Source: Polynucleobacter sp. CS-Odin-A6
GTDB taxonomy: Bacteria > Pseudomonadota > Gammaproteobacteria > Burkholderiales > Burkholderiaceae
Assembly (NCBI RefSeq): GCF_018882095.1
Contig: NZ_JACVPD010000002.1
Location: forward strand, 310,001-374,000
Reading direction: 5' to 3'
Length of the DNA: 64,000 bases
Shown: piece after piece, positions 1 to 9,479 of the stretch
How positions within the stretch are numbered: the stretch's first letter is position 1
Layout: each line of letters opens with the position of its first letter
The notes under the pieces: model-generated
What the model saw: the letters and a program-made list of their open reading frames with translations, nothing else
What the model was told of the DNA's origin: nothing
Database searches by the model: none
Program-made: the position numbers and the translations under genes

Positions 1-408
1 TTAGAAGTGAACGAAGGTGAAGATCGTGTACGCATCGTAAATGCCGGATCTGCAGCCCCTGCGGGTCAAGTGATCTATACCAACCCAGCGCCAACTCAGG
101 CTATACAAACTTTGACTTCTGTTGCAGCCCCTGCTCCTGCAGTTGCCGCAGCGGAGGAAGCGCCTGCAGAAACTGGTTTCGTGGCTCGCTCACCGATGGT
201 GGGCACCTTCTATCGCGCGCCGAATCCAGAATCCCCTGATTTCGTCAAAGTAGGCGATACAGTCAAGGTCGGTCAAACACTCTGCATTATTGAAGCCATG
301 AAGCTGCTCAATGAAATTGAATCCGAGCAAGCTGGCGTCATTAAGCAAATTCTGTGTGAAAACGGCCAGGGCGTCGAATTTGATCAGCCACTGTTCATCA
401 TCGCTTAA
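1..408 (+). CDS. accB: Biotin carboxyl carrier protein of acetyl-CoA carboxylase (5' end cut off)
   Basis: Carries the biotin that AccC carboxylates and that the transcarboxylase uses to make malonyl-CoA in the cytoplasm. The reading frame is open from base 1 (visible start [13 protein letters not shown]), so the true N-terminus lies left of the window. A Pro/Ala-rich linker (about visible residues 30-55) precedes a C-terminal biotinyl domain with the EAMKLLNE motif; the biotin-accepting lysine codon is at 301-303. accC follows 62 bp downstream on the same strand, the usual accBC pair. Identity is secure; only the N-terminal part is missing. Confidence 0.97.
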   Translation, partial: LEVNEGEDRVRIVNAGSAAPAGQVIYTNPAPTQAIQTLTSVAAPAPAVAAAEEAPAETGFVARSPMVGTFYRAPNPESPDFVKVGDTVKVGQTLCIIEAMKLLNEIESEQAGVIKQILCENGQGVEFDQPLFIIA

Positions 409-470
409 TGGTTTTCCCATTGATCATCTCTAGATCTATCCAATGCAATCCTACTTAACTCAGAGCGGAC

Positions 471-1835
471 ATGTTCGATAAGATTCTGATTGCCAATCGC
501 GGAGAAATTGCTCTCCGCATCCAACGCGCCTGTCGCGAGCTGGGAATTAAAACAGTTGTCGTGTTCTCCACTGCAGACAAAGAAGCCAAATATGTGAAAC
601 TTGCAGATGAAGCGGTTTGCATCGGGCCAGCACCATCGCCTCTGAGCTACCTCAACATGCCGGCTATTATTTCTGCGGCAGAAGTGACTGATGCTGAAGC
701 GATTCACCCAGGTTATGGCTTTCTCTCTGAGAACGCGGACTTCGCTGAGCGCGTCGAGAAATCGGGTTTCGCATTCATTGGCCCCACTGCGGCATCGATT
801 CGTCTGATGGGCGACAAGGTGTCCGCCAAGCGCGCCATGATCAAAGCAGGCGTTCCCTGCGTACCTGGATCTGAAGGTGCATTACCAAACAATCCAAAAG
901 AAATTATTGCAACTGCAAAACGCGTTGGTTATCCAGTTATCATTAAAGCGGCAGGTGGTGGTGGTGGTCGCGGTATGCGCGTGGTCCATACCGAGGCAGC
1001 GCTTCTGAATGCGGTCAACATGACCAAAGAAGAGGCTGGTCGTGCTTTTGGTAATCCAGAAGTCTATATGGAGAAATTTCTGGAGAAACCGCGTCATGTA
1101 GAAATTCAGATTTTGGCGGATACCCATGGCAATGCCATTTGGTTAGGTGAACGCGACTGCTCGATGCAGCGTCGGCACCAAAAAGTGATTGAAGAAGCAC
1201 CTGCGCCAGGCATTGACCGTCGCTTAATTGCTAAAATTGGTGAGCGTTGTGCGGAAGCTTGCAGAAAAATAGGTTATCGAGGCGCTGGCACCTTTGAATT
1301 CTTATTCGAAGATAACGAATTCTTCTTCATTGAAATGAATACCCGAGTTCAAGTAGAGCACCCCGTGACTGAAATGATTACCGGTGTTGATATCGTTCAA
1401 GAGCAAATTCGGATTGCTGCTGGTTTAAAGCTCGGCTATCGCCAAAAAGATATTGTTTTCCGTGGACATGCGATTGAATGCCGTTTAAATGCGGAAGATC
1501 CATTCAAATTCACACCAAGCCCAGGGAAGATTGGTTCCTTCCATATGCCAGGGGGTCCTGGTATTCGCGTCGACTCACATGCCTATAGCGGGTATGTAGT
1601 GCCATCCAATTACGATTCCATGATCGGTAAGTTAATTGCTTACGGCAATACCCGTGAACAAGCGATCCGCCGTATGCAGATCGCACTCTCTGAGATGGTG
1701 ATTGATGGCATTACGACTAACGTCCCTCTCCATCGTGAACTCATGCTGGATCCAAACTTTATTGAAGGTGGTACCAGCATTCATTATCTTGAGCATCGTC
1801 TTGAAGAGCAGGCCGCCAGTCGCGGCAAGTCCTAA
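471..1835 (+). CDS. accC: Biotin carboxylase subunit of acetyl-CoA carboxylase
   Basis: ATP-dependent carboxylation of biotin on AccB, first half-reaction of malonyl-CoA formation. The 454 residues match the family's usual length of about 450. The N-terminal biotin-carboxylase fold begins [17 protein letters not shown] central ATP-grasp domain has the glycine-rich loop [11 protein letters not shown] (about residues 159-169) and the metal/active-site segment [16 protein letters not shown] (about residues 284-299). The C-terminal domain holds the RLNAEDP motif. Directly follows accB and precedes prmA by 28 bp, so it is probably in the same transcript. Confidence 0.98.
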   Translation: MFDKILIANRGEIALRIQRACRELGIKTVVVFSTADKEAKYVKLADEAVCIGPAPSPLSYLNMPAIISAAEVTDAEAIHPGYGFLSENADFAERVEKSGFAFIGPTAASIRLMGDKVSAKRAMIKAGVPCVPGSEGALPNNPKEIIATAKRVGYPVIIKAAGGGGGRGMRVVHTEAALLNAVNMTKEEAGRAFGNPEVYMEKFLEKPRHVEIQILADTHGNAIWLGERDCSMQRRHQKVIEEAPAPGIDRRLIAKIGERCAEACRKIGYRGAGTFEFLFEDNEFFFIEMNTRVQVEHPVTEMITGVDIVQEQIRIAAGLKLGYRQKDIVFRGHAIECRLNAEDPFKFTPSPGKIGSFHMPGGPGIRVDSHAYSGYVVPSNYDSMIGKLIAYGNTREQAIRRMQIALSEMVIDGITTNVPLHRELMLDPNFIEGGTSIHYLEHRLEEQAASRGKS

Positions 1836-1863
1836 AGTCAATTGATGCTCATTTGGAGTCAGC

Positions 1864-3405
1864 ATGTCTTATCGTGAACTGATTTTCACTGTTTCAGCCG
1901 AGATTGCGGAGTCACTGGGTGATGCATTACTGGAAGTGGGTGCGCTTTCAGTCACTGTTGAGGATGCCGCTGCAGGGGGTTACGATGAAAACCCACTCTA
2001 TGGTGAGCCGGGACTTTCACCAGAAGTCCAAGCTTGGGATCGATCATCCGTAACGGCGCTATTTAACTCTGAAATTGATGATTCTGATGCAGTGAATTTT
2101 ATTCCTGAGCTATTAGCCTCACTCAAAGAGGCGGGATTCTACCTCCAAGTACCTGAAGAAAAGATCGTTGAAGAGCAGGATTGGGTTCGCTTAACCCAAA
2201 GTCAATTCGCTCCGATTCAAATTGGTGAGCGCATCTGGGTTGTCCCTTCGTGGCATGAGGCACCGACTGATCCAAATGCGATTTGCTTAGCGGTAGACCC
2301 TGGCTTAGCATTTGGTACCGGCAGCCATCCAACAACTCGCCTTTGCTTACTGTGGCTTGAAAAAAATACTCAACTCCAAAATCAAAGTCTTTTAGATTAT
2401 GGTTGCGGATCTGGAATTCTGGCAATTGCGGCTGCAAAACTGGGGTGCAATCTGGTAGTGGGCACCGACATTGATCCACAAGCAATGGTCGCGGCCCGTA
2501 GCAATGCCGAAATCAACAATACGGTCATTCGTTTTGTTCTGCCCAACGAAAATGCCACTGAACTTGCAGCAGAGACTAAATATGACATCGTCATGGCCAA
2601 TATTTTGGCTAATCCATTACAAGTACTTGCCCCTGCTTTAGTCAACAAGATGCGTTCGGGTGGAAAAATTGTGCTCTCAGGAGTGTTAGCTCGCCAAGCT
2701 GAAGAGGTTATTGCGACCTATAGCCAATGGCTAAACCTTTCTGTTTGGCAAGAAAGCGAAGGTTGGGTCTGTTTGCACGGTACACTGCCTGCTAAAGCTG
2801 ATAATGCGAAGTCGGATGACAAAAATACAGCGGCTTTGATGCCGACTCAAAAAAAAAGTCTTAAATTCATTCTGATCAGTCTTTTTTGTCTCTTGCTAAT
2901 TATTTTTGGCGAGCACCTTTCAAGAAATTCTCTACTACCAACCTTGGCAACTCGAGTTGATGGTAGCTCTCCCGCGATTGCAAACACTGCTTTTTCTCTT
3001 TTGCAGAAATTAGATGAACAATTGTGTAGCGCACTAGGGTGTATAAATCGCCCCGTAAGCGATTTTTCTGCTTGGAAAATAACTTCAGTCACTCTATCTC
3101 CTGAAAACGCGCGAGAGGGTCTTAAAAACGCTTTAAATCAATCCACACTGCAAGTGGAAATACAAAATCGTCTTGCGATAGCGGTTTTATTCCCTCATTT
3201 AGAAATTTCTCTCACAGATGCAGAGGAAATGGAGATCAAAACGATTCAATTTTCTCCGCAAGAATGGTTGCCTAGCACTTGGATGGATGCGCATCCTGAT
3301 TTTTTAAAGCGAGGCGCTCCCTCTGGAGAAATATTTCGCTCAGAACTACCGATGACACTCCCGCAAAACGCTGCAGGCTATCGCGTCAGAATTTTTTACC
3401 CCTAA
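1864..3405 (+). CDS. prmA: Ribosomal protein L11 methyltransferase fused to a DUF3426 membrane-anchored domain
   Basis: Residues 1 to about 307 are a complete PrmA: a substrate-recognition domain, then a SAM-binding Rossmann fold with DYGCGSGILAIAAAKLG near residue 178 and the catalytic-region motif MANILANPL; PrmA trimethylates ribosomal protein L11. PrmA is normally about 295-300 residues and ends here near EGWVCLHGTL. The frame instead continues through a polar linker, one predicted membrane helix (about 333-350, KFILISLFCLLLIIF) and about 160 residues resembling DUF3426 (LCSALGC motif, then a beta-rich domain). In Burkholderiales the gene after prmA usually encodes a separate zinc-ribbon plus DUF3426 protein; here its zinc ribbon is absent. 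An A9 tract lies in the linker (2849-2857) and an internal ATG at 2839 could start the second part. Methyltransferase call is firm; fusion is read directly; DUF3426 call is from memory of the family. Confidence 0.88.
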   Translation: MSYRELIFTVSAEIAESLGDALLEVGALSVTVEDAAAGGYDENPLYGEPGLSPEVQAWDRSSVTALFNSEIDDSDAVNFIPELLASLKEAGFYLQVPEEKIVEEQDWVRLTQSQFAPIQIGERIWVVPSWHEAPTDPNAICLAVDPGLAFGTGSHPTTRLCLLWLEKNTQLQNQSLLDYGCGSGILAIAAAKLGCNLVVGTDIDPQAMVAARSNAEINNTVIRFVLPNENATELAAETKYDIVMANILANPLQVLAPALVNKMRSGGKIVLSGVLARQAEEVIATYSQWLNLSVWQESEGWVCLHGTLPAKADNAKSDDKNTAALMPTQKKSLKFILISLFCLLLIIFGEHLSRNSLLPTLATRVDGSSPAIANTAFSLLQKLDEQLCSALGCINRPVSDFSAWKITSVTLSPENAREGLKNALNQSTLQVEIQNRLAIAVLFPHLEISLTDAEEMEIKTIQFSPQEWLPSTWMDAHPDFLKRGAPSGEIFRSELPMTLPQNAAGYRVRIFYP

Positions 3406-3466
3406 AACCAATTTCACGCCTATTTCAGCGCTCACTACAACCCCTTTTCCTAGAAAGTAATCATTT

Positions 3467-4426
3467 ATGGCCAGCTTGATCTGTGGTTCTATCGCCTATG
3501 ACACCATCATGAACTTTGAAGGCAAATTTGCCGATCAAATTCTGCCGGAGCAGATTCATATTCTGAATGTCGCGTTTTTGGTCCCAACCATGCGCCGAGA
3601 ATTTGGTGGTTGTGCAGGCAATATTGCTTATAACCTGAAATTGCTTGGTGGCGACCCTATCATCATGGCAGCTGTAGGTGAGGATGCTACGCCCTACCTG
3701 AATCGCCTTCAGGAACTTCAGATTGATGCAACTCACATTCGCCAAATTGCCCAAGCGTTTACTGCTCAAGCAATGATCACCACTGATCAGGCCAACAATC
3801 AAATTACTGCCTTTCATCCAGGCGCCATGGATGAATCTCATTTAAACCAAGTTTCTGAAGTCATTACAGAGCGCAGCAAAAATGCAAAAGGTGCAGCTAA
3901 GTTTGGCATCGTTGCGCCAGACGGTCGCCAAGGAATGTGGGAACACTGCCACCAACTAGCCCAAGCAGGCATTCCATTTGTATTTGATCCAGGCCAAGGC
4001 TTGCCGATGTTTAACGGGCCAGAACTTCTAGAATTAATTGATATTGCCAGCTATCTTGCCGTGAATGACTATGAGGGTGAAATGCTCTCTCAAAGAACAG
4101 GCCTCAGCTTGGCAAAAGTTGCTGAAAGAGTAAAGGCGTTGATCGTTACCAAGGGTGCTGAAGGTGCAGACATCTACTTTGAGGGTAAATGCATTGCGAT
4201 TCCGCCAGTACCAGCAGCAAAAGTGATCGATCCAACCGGTTGCGGTGATGCATTCCGCGGTGGCTTGCTATTTGGTTTAGAAAATAATATGGATTGGGAA
4301 ACAACGGGTCGACTGGCGAGTTTAATGGGATCAATCAAAATTACCCATCAGGGACCACAAAATCACCAAATGAGCAAAGAAGCAATTGCCTCCCAATTTA
4401 AATCTGCTTTTGGATTTGCACTCTAA
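3467..4426 (+). CDS. PfkB-family carbohydrate/nucleoside kinase
   Basis: A 319-residue ribokinase-like (PfkB) sugar or nucleoside kinase, cytoplasmic. The N-terminus (ASLICGSIAYDTIM, then FGGCAGNIAYNLKLLGG) is the substrate-side glycine-rich motif. The C-terminal signature DPTGCGDAFRGG (about residues 258-269) carries the catalytic-base aspartate and anion hole. Substrate cannot be read from sequence: relatives are often called adenosine kinase or just carbohydrate kinase. It lies 61 bp after the prmA fusion on the same strand and is followed by a stem-loop at 4457-4480 that faces the convergent histone-like gene. Confidence 0.9.
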   Translation: MASLICGSIAYDTIMNFEGKFADQILPEQIHILNVAFLVPTMRREFGGCAGNIAYNLKLLGGDPIIMAAVGEDATPYLNRLQELQIDATHIRQIAQAFTAQAMITTDQANNQITAFHPGAMDESHLNQVSEVITERSKNAKGAAKFGIVAPDGRQGMWEHCHQLAQAGIPFVFDPGQGLPMFNGPELLELIDIASYLAVNDYEGEMLSQRTGLSLAKVAERVKALIVTKGAEGADIYFEGKCIAIPPVPAAKVIDPTGCGDAFRGGLLFGLENNMDWETTGRLASLMGSIKITHQGPQNHQMSKEAIASQFKSAFGFAL

Positions 4427-4456
4427 AGCGAATTTATTCAAGCGGCAGCAATAAAA

Positions 4457-4480
4457 AAGGGATCTCGTGAGAGATCCCTT
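4457..4480 (-). terminator. Terminator after the histone H1-like gene, possibly bidirectional
   Basis: Perfect 10-bp inverted repeat AAGGGATCTC / GAGATCCCTT around a 4-nt loop. On the minus strand the stem is followed by TTTTATTG, a classic intrinsic terminator for the histone-like gene. On the plus strand the tail is poor in T, so ending the kinase transcript there is less certain. Confidence 0.8.
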
Positions 4481-4507
4481 TGAACTTCACACACCTAAAA
4501 GCAAAGC

Positions 4508-4899
4508 CTATGGGCGCGTGCCAGTTGGGAAGGGCCAAGCAGCAGCAGGATTCAACGTTGTTGAAGCGGCAGCTTTTTTAGCCACGGGCTTTTTTACAGC
4601 TTTGCCCGCTTTCTTCGCAGCAGGCTTACTTACTTTTTTTTTGCAGCTGGACGCTTTTTAGCAGCAGGACGCTTTTTAGCGGCAGGCTTCTTTTTAGCGG
4701 CTACTTTTTTAGCAGCAGGCTTCTTAGCAGCAGGACGCTTCTTAGCAGCAGCTTTTTTAGCAGCAGGCTTCTTAGCAGCTACTTTTTTCTTCGCAGCTGG
4801 TTTCTTCTTAGCAGCTACTTTTTTAGCAGCAGGCTTCTTAGCAGCAGCTTTTTTAGCAGCAGGTTTCTTTGCAGCAACTTTCTTCTTGGCGATTGCCAT
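4508..4899 (-). CDS. Histone H1-like Lys/Ala/Pro-rich DNA-binding protein, interrupted by an apparent -1 frameshift
   Basis: Frame 0 from ATG 4899 gives 89 residues of KKPAAKK/KKVAAKK-type repeats, then stops at 4630-4632 directly after an A9 tract (4634-4642 on the plus strand). Moving to the -1 frame inside that tract extends the same composition (KPAAKKAGKAVKKPVAKKAA) and ends in TLNPAAAWPFPTGTRP, stop at 4508-4510, about 130 residues in all. I recall this WPFPTG tail as the normal C-terminus of such proteins in Burkholderiales. Family members are small basic nucleoid proteins that bind DNA non-specifically, like the eukaryotic H1 tail. A good Shine-Dalgarno (AAGGAG) precedes the start. 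The break may be programmed frameshifting (see findings), slippage, a true mutation or a homopolymer sequencing error. No globular domain is visible. Confidence 0.85.
4604..4639 (-). promoter_or_regulatory. Candidate -1 frameshift signal in the histone H1-like gene
   Basis: Minus strand, 5' to 3': slippery heptamer A AAA AAG (4639 down to 4633) in the correct frame, TAA stop immediately after, 7-nt spacer (4632-4626), then a stem-loop with arms GCCTGCT (4625-4619) and AGCGGGC (4610-4604), seven pairs including one G-U, 8-nt loop. This is the arrangement of dnaX-type frameshift sites. The locus is repetitive in GCT/AGC, so a chance hairpin is possible. Confidence 0.5.
4643..4890 (-). repeat. 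Imperfect tandem repeats coding for AAKK(K/R)PAAKK units
   Basis: Dense imperfect direct repeats of the type GCTGCTAAGAAGCC and relatives, reading AAKKPAAKK, AAKKVAAKK and AAKKRPAAKK on the minus strand. The repeats are coding, share the codon usage of a Lys/Ala protein, and would be expected to vary in copy number between strains by recombination or slippage. Confidence 0.8.
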
Positions 4900-5231
4900 A
4901 GTAATACTCCTTCACGTGAGGATTAGTTCAAACTACCGATTAAGAAGACCCGACCATTCTTTTCCGCTTGGTCTTGCGACCAATTGGATCCGACGAGCGA
5001 GCCATTCATCGGCGCGCGGCTTGATGCTAGGTGCTGCACGCTAATGAATCTTGGAAAAAAAGCCGTGGCCCCAAAGGGCAACGGCTTCTTCAATTTGCTG
5101 GAAAAAACAGGGAGAGTAGTCCAGACACCCTTGAATAAGGGTTTTCGGATTTGAGTCTGGTTTTTTTGACTTTTAAAACTATCCAACCGTCTAATCTCCT
5201 ATTTAGCCGGCCATGCGCTTTTATCTAACCA
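4900..5231. other. Intergenic region between the histone H1-like gene and nrdB
   Basis: A 332-bp gap with no convincing gene. It contains the nrdB terminator (5060-5087) and the leader and presumed promoter of the histone-like gene. In the leader a perfect stem-loop, TTGGTC-TTGC-GACCAA (plus strand 4968-4983), reads on the minus strand with a GCAA tetraloop. I could not pick out a clear -35/-10 pair. A minus-strand frame at 4923-5186 runs through the terminator and resembles nothing known. Confidence 0.6.
5060..5087 (-). terminator. Intrinsic terminator of nrdAB
   Basis: On the minus strand, about 145 bp past the nrdB stop, AAGCCGT and ACGGCTT pair across a GC-rich inner stem (GCCC/GGGC) with a short loop, followed by TTTTTT (plus strand 5054-5059 is AAAAAA). 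Typical rho-independent terminator. Confidence 0.85.
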
Positions 5232-6398
5232 CTACTCCCAACTCAGCGCACCGCCAGTTTGATACTCAATAACGCGTGTCTCAAAAAAGTTTCTCTCTTT
5301 TTTCAGATCAATCATTTCTGACATCCATGGGAATGGATTCTCTTCATTTGGGAACATCGCGTCAAGTCCTATTTGCAAACATCTGCGATTACAGATGTAT
5401 CTTAGGTACCCTTTGAACATCGGCGCGTTCAATCCGAGCACTCCGCGAGGCATCGTATCCTCTGCATAACGGTACTCTAATTCGACCGCTTTTTCGAAGA
5501 TCGATTTGATCTCATCTTTGAACGCAGAAGTCCATAACTGCGGGTTCTCCAGCTTGATTTGATTAATTAAATCGATGCCGAAATTGCAGTGCATAGACTC
5601 ATCGCGCAAGATGTATTGATACTGCTCAGCAGCACCCGTCATTTTGTTTTGACGGCCCATTGCAAGTATTTGCGTAAAACCAACATAAAAGAATAATCCT
5701 TCCATTACGCAGGCAAAAACGATCAATGATTTGAGCAACATTTGATCAGTTTCTAATGTCCCAGTTTTGAAATTAGGGTCAGTCAACACATTAATGAAAG
5801 GAATTAAGAACTGATCTTTGGCGCGAATAGACTCAATCTCGTTGTACGCATTGAAGATTTCACTTTGATCTAAACCCAAAGATTCCACAATATATTGGTA
5901 CGCATGAGTATGAATTGCCTCCTCAAAAGCCTGGCGCAATAGATATTGACGGCATTCTGGAGCAGTAATGTGGCGATAAGTACCCAAAACGATGTTGTTG
6001 GCTGCTAAGGAATCAGCAGTCGTGAAGAAACCCAGATTGCGCTTAATGATGCGACGCTCATCCTCAGTTAGACCGTTGGGATCCTTCCAAAGCGCGATAT
6101 CGCGGTTCATATTGATCTCTTGTGGCATCCAATGATTTGCGCAACCAGCTAAATATTTCTCCCAAGCCCACTTATATTTAAATGGTACCAACTGATTTAC
6201 GTCAGTCTTCGCATTAATCACACGCTTATCAGCAGCATTAACGCGTAATGCAGCGCCACTTACTGCAGAAACAGCTTGTTCGGTAATGCTAATAGCAACC
6301 TGATCTGGCTGCGGACGTTGCATCTCAGTCACCGCTGGTTGCGGTGTAAGCACAGCTTTCGCTAGTGCGGGGGCAACTTCTTCTTCCCAATTCAACAT
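5232..6398 (-). CDS. nrdB: Class Ia ribonucleotide reductase, beta (radical) subunit
   Basis: Houses the diiron-tyrosyl radical needed by NrdA to reduce ribonucleotides to deoxyribonucleotides. 388 residues, normal for this subfamily. Likely metal ligands include Asp129 (TADS), Glu160 and His163 in [11 protein letters not shown], and the radical Tyr is retained at 167 (four residues after the His), so this is a tyrosine-radical rather than a Phe-type (class Ic) enzyme. A Shine-Dalgarno AGGAG lies 7 nt before ATG 6398. It follows nrdA by 43 bp in the same operon and ends before the 5060-5087 terminator. Confidence 0.97.
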   Translation of the reverse strand: MLNWEEEVAPALAKAVLTPQPAVTEMQRPQPDQVAISITEQAVSAVSGAALRVNAADKRVINAKTDVNQLVPFKYKWAWEKYLAGCANHWMPQEINMNRDIALWKDPNGLTEDERRIIKRNLGFFTTADSLAANNIVLGTYRHITAPECRQYLLRQAFEEAIHTHAYQYIVESLGLDQSEIFNAYNEIESIRAKDQFLIPFINVLTDPNFKTGTLETDQMLLKSLIVFACVMEGLFFYVGFTQILAMGRQNKMTGAAEQYQYILRDESMHCNFGIDLINQIKLENPQLWTSAFKDEIKSIFEKAVELEYRYAEDTMPRGVLGLNAPMFKGYLRYICNRRCLQIGLDAMFPNEENPFPWMSEMIDLKKERNFFETRVIEYQTGGALSWE

Positions 6399-6441
6399 AA
6401 CTCTCTCCTAATTCTTTTTTCTCGATCAGCAAGCAAAACGC

Positions 6442-9408
6442 TTACTGACATGCTTCACATTCATCAAAGCCGGCATCACCTGGACGCATTGTGCAGGCTG
6501 GACCATCTAATTCTTGCGCTGCCGCTGCATCGGTACCATTCACGCCACCACCACTAGATACAGAATTCAACTGGCCGCTAGCGACGGTAGACTTCTCAAC
6601 GTGGGTTGCCGCCATAGTACGGAGGTAATACGTCGTCTTTAGACCGCGCAACCATGCCAGCTTGTAGGTGTCATCCAACTTCTTACCAGATGCACCACCC
6701 ATGTAGATGTTGAGTGACTGCGCTTGATCAATCCACTTCTGACGGCGTGAGGCAGCTTCAACCAACCAAGTTGGCTCAACCTCAAACGCAGTAGCGTACA
6801 AATCACGTAAATCTTGTGGAACGCGATCAATCTTGGATAAAGTGCCGTCAAAGTACTTCAAATCGGCAATCATGACCTCATCCCACAGGCCACGATTCTT
6901 CAAATCACGCACCAAATACTCATTCACTACTGTGAACTCACCTGAGAGGTTCGATTTCACAAACAAGTTTTGGAATGTAGGCTCAATACAAGCGGATACC
7001 CCAATAATATTGGAAATAGTTGCGGTAGGTGCAATGGCAACGCAATTGGAGTTGCGCATACCGTGTTGCTTAATGCTGGCACGTAAACTATCCCAATTCA
7101 TAGTGGAGGAGCTATCTACCTCAAGGTAGCCACCACGCTCTGCAGCCAACAAAGCAACTGAGTCTTGCGGAAGAATACCGCGATCCCACAGCGAGCCTTT
7201 ATAGGTGGTGTAAACGCCACGCTCTTCAGCCAGCTCATTGGATGCCTTATAAGCGTAGTAGCACACTGCTTCCATGGAAGAGTCTGCAAACTTCACTGCC
7301 TCATCACTTGCATAGGGGATACGCTGCATGTGCAAACAATCTTGGAAGCCCATAATGCCCATACCTACTGGACGATGCTTCAAATTCGAGTTACGTGCTT
7401 TAGCCACCGCGTAGTAATTGATATCAATTACGTTATCCAACATGCGCATTGCAGTACGAATAGTTTTTTGGAGCTTCTCATGATCCAAAATCATCTTGCC
7501 AGAGCTATCGGTAGTCATATGGGCTGTTAAGTTCACAGAACCCAAGTTACATACGGCGATCTCAGTCTCGTTTGTGTTGAGAGTAATCTCGGTACACAAG
7601 TTAGAAGAGTGAACTACGCCGACATGCTGTTGTGGACTACGAATATTGCAAGGATCTTTAAATGTGATCCATGGGAGACCAGTTTCAAACAGCATACCTA
7701 ACATCTTGCGCCACAATTGCTGGGCAGGAATACGGCGGAATGGCTTTAACTCACCAGCATCTGCTTTTTTCTCATAGGCAACATAAGCCTCTTCAAATGC
7801 TTTACCGTATTTGTCATGCAAGTCAGGTGTATTCGAAGGCGAGAACAGGGTCCACTCACCACCTTCCATCACACGCTTCATGAACAAATCTGGAATCCAG
7901 TTAGAGGTATTCATATCATGAGTACGGCGGCGATCATCGCCCGTGTTCTTGCGCAACTCTAAGAACTCTTCAATATCTAAGTGCCATGTCTCAAGGTAGG
8001 CACATACCGCGCCCTTACGCTTACCGCCTTGATTAACGGCTACCGCTGTGTCGTTCACTACCTTTAAGAAAGGAACTACGCCTTGTGATTTACCGTTAGT
8101 GCCTTTGATATGACTTCCCAATGCACGAACATTGGTCCAGTCATTACCCAAACCACCAGCAAACTTAGACAAAAGTGCATTTTCTTTTAAAGCTTCGTAG
8201 ATGCCATCAAGATCATCATCCACTGTTGTCAAGTAGCAGCTGGATAACTGAGGACGTGTCGTTGCTGAGTTAAACAAGGTTGGCGTGCTGGACATGAAAT
8301 CAAATGTAGAGAGGATTTCATAGAACTCGATTGCGCGACGTTCACGATCCATCTCATTTAAAGACAAGCCCATCGCAACGCGCATGAAGAATGCTTGCGG
8401 CATCTCAATACGACGCTCTTCAATATGCAAGAAATAGCGGTCATACAGCGTTTGCAAGCCAAGATAGTTGAACTGCAAGTCACGACTCGCGTTCAATGCA
8501 GCAGCTAGCCTTGGAAGATCGAACTCACGCATACGTGGATCCAACAACTCCGCAGAAATACCTTCATTAATATATTTAGCGAAGTAGGTGCTGTATTCAG
8601 CTTGCATATCGCCTTGCAATACCTCGCGACCCAAAATTTCTTTGCGGATCACGTGCATCAAGATGCGTGCAGTCACTTGGCTATAGGCTGGATCTTTTTC
8701 AATCAAAGTACGTGAAGCCAAAATGGCTGAGTCGTACACTTGAGCCATCGGCACGCCATCGTATAAATTCTTGATGGTTTCTGTGATGATTGGGCTTGCA
8801 TCGATGTTATTTCCAAGGCCTTCACATGCTGCCTCAATAATCGTGCGCAAAGCAGCCATATCCAGCCACTTTTCTTCGCCGTTATCCAAAACCTTGAGAC
8901 CGGATTCGCCAACCTGGGTAGCTGCTTGAGTTTCTTGAGAGATGCCCTGTTGTGTAGCACGCTCTTGATTGCGCTTTTCACGATAAAGAACATATGCACG
9001 CGCTACGTTGTGCTCACCACTGCGCATCAAGGCCAACTCCACTTGATCTTGGATATCTTCAATATGGAAAGTGCCGCCATTTGGACGACTACGCAATAAA
9101 GCGCGCACTACTGCATGAGTTAATTGCTCAACTTGTTCCCGCACGCGCGCAGATGCAGCACCTTGACCACCATTAACCGCCAAAAATGCTTTTGTTACTG
9201 CAATTGCGATTTTAGATGGCTCAAATGCCACTACAGAACCGTTGCGGCGAATAATTTTGTAATCTGATAGTTGGGTCGCTTGACCGCCACCTACTCCACC
9301 GGCAACAAAACCAGCAGAGGGGGCTTGATTCATCGCTTCCGATGGATTCATTCCTGGGCTATTTGTGCCGGCAGCCTGTGCTGCTGTCTGTGGGTTGGCA
9401 TATGTCAT
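6442..9408 (-). CDS. nrdA: Class Ia ribonucleotide reductase, alpha (catalytic) subunit
   Basis: Reduces ribonucleoside diphosphates using the radical made by NrdB. An N-terminal ATP-cone (about residues 51-147, allosteric activity site) precedes the ten-stranded barrel. Active-site cysteines are seen in SSCYL, NLCTEI and VCNLGSVNL, and the C-terminal redox pair in the last residues DECEACQ. An upstream in-frame ATG at 9483 would add 25 residues, but that segment overlaps the NrdR box and lacks a Shine-Dalgarno. ATG 9408 (MTYANPQ) has AGGA about 7 nt upstream, giving 988 residues, and is preferred. First gene of nrdAB. Confidence 0.97.
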   Translation of the reverse strand: MTYANPQTAAQAAGTNSPGMNPSEAMNQAPSAGFVAGGVGGGQATQLSDYKIIRRNGSVVAFEPSKIAIAVTKAFLAVNGGQGAASARVREQVEQLTHAVVRALLRSRPNGGTFHIEDIQDQVELALMRSGEHNVARAYVLYREKRNQERATQQGISQETQAATQVGESGLKVLDNGEEKWLDMAALRTIIEAACEGLGNNIDASPIITETIKNLYDGVPMAQVYDSAILASRTLIEKDPAYSQVTARILMHVIRKEILGREVLQGDMQAEYSTYFAKYINEGISAELLDPRMREFDLPRLAAALNASRDLQFNYLGLQTLYDRYFLHIEERRIEMPQAFFMRVAMGLSLNEMDRERRAIEFYEILSTFDFMSSTPTLFNSATTRPQLSSCYLTTVDDDLDGIYEALKENALLSKFAGGLGNDWTNVRALGSHIKGTNGKSQGVVPFLKVVNDTAVAVNQGGKRKGAVCAYLETWHLDIEEFLELRKNTGDDRRRTHDMNTSNWIPDLFMKRVMEGGEWTLFSPSNTPDLHDKYGKAFEEAYVAYEKKADAGELKPFRRIPAQQLWRKMLGMLFETGLPWITFKDPCNIRSPQQHVGVVHSSNLCTEITLNTNETEIAVCNLGSVNLTAHMTTDSSGKMILDHEKLQKTIRTAMRMLDNVIDINYYAVAKARNSNLKHRPVGMGIMGFQDCLHMQRIPYASDEAVKFADSSMEAVCYYAYKASNELAEERGVYTTYKGSLWDRGILPQDSVALLAAERGGYLEVDSSSTMNWDSLRASIKQHGMRNSNCVAIAPTATISNIIGVSACIEPTFQNLFVKSNLSGEFTVVNEYLVRDLKNRGLWDEVMIADLKYFDGTLSKIDRVPQDLRDLYATAFEVEPTWLVEAASRRQKWIDQAQSLNIYMGGASGKKLDDTYKLAWLRGLKTTYYLRTMAATHVEKSTVASGQLNSVSSGGGVNGTDAAAAQELDGPACTMRPGDAGFDECEACQ

Positions 9409-9479
9409 ATTTTTCCTGCTTATATATATAGTTATTTGGACAAAAATCTTTAAAAACAATGGGGTATTGCTATATTCAA

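Noticed and set aside
2123..2485. 120-codon open frame antisense to prmA
   Set aside because: Shadow of the PrmA coding sequence with no recognisable protein features.
4467..4661. Plus-strand open frame opposite the histone-like gene
   Set aside because: It is the complement of the Lys/Ala repeats (giving Ala/Phe-rich sequence) and begins inside a terminator.
4643..4890. Short direct repeats that could suggest a CRISPR or satellite array
   Set aside because: The repeats are imperfect, have no spacers and code for AAKKPAAKK-type units of one protein.
4923..5186. 87-codon minus-strand open frame between the histone-like gene and nrdB
   Set aside because: It reads through the nrdB terminator and the histone-gene leader, resembles no family and lacks a ribosome-binding site.
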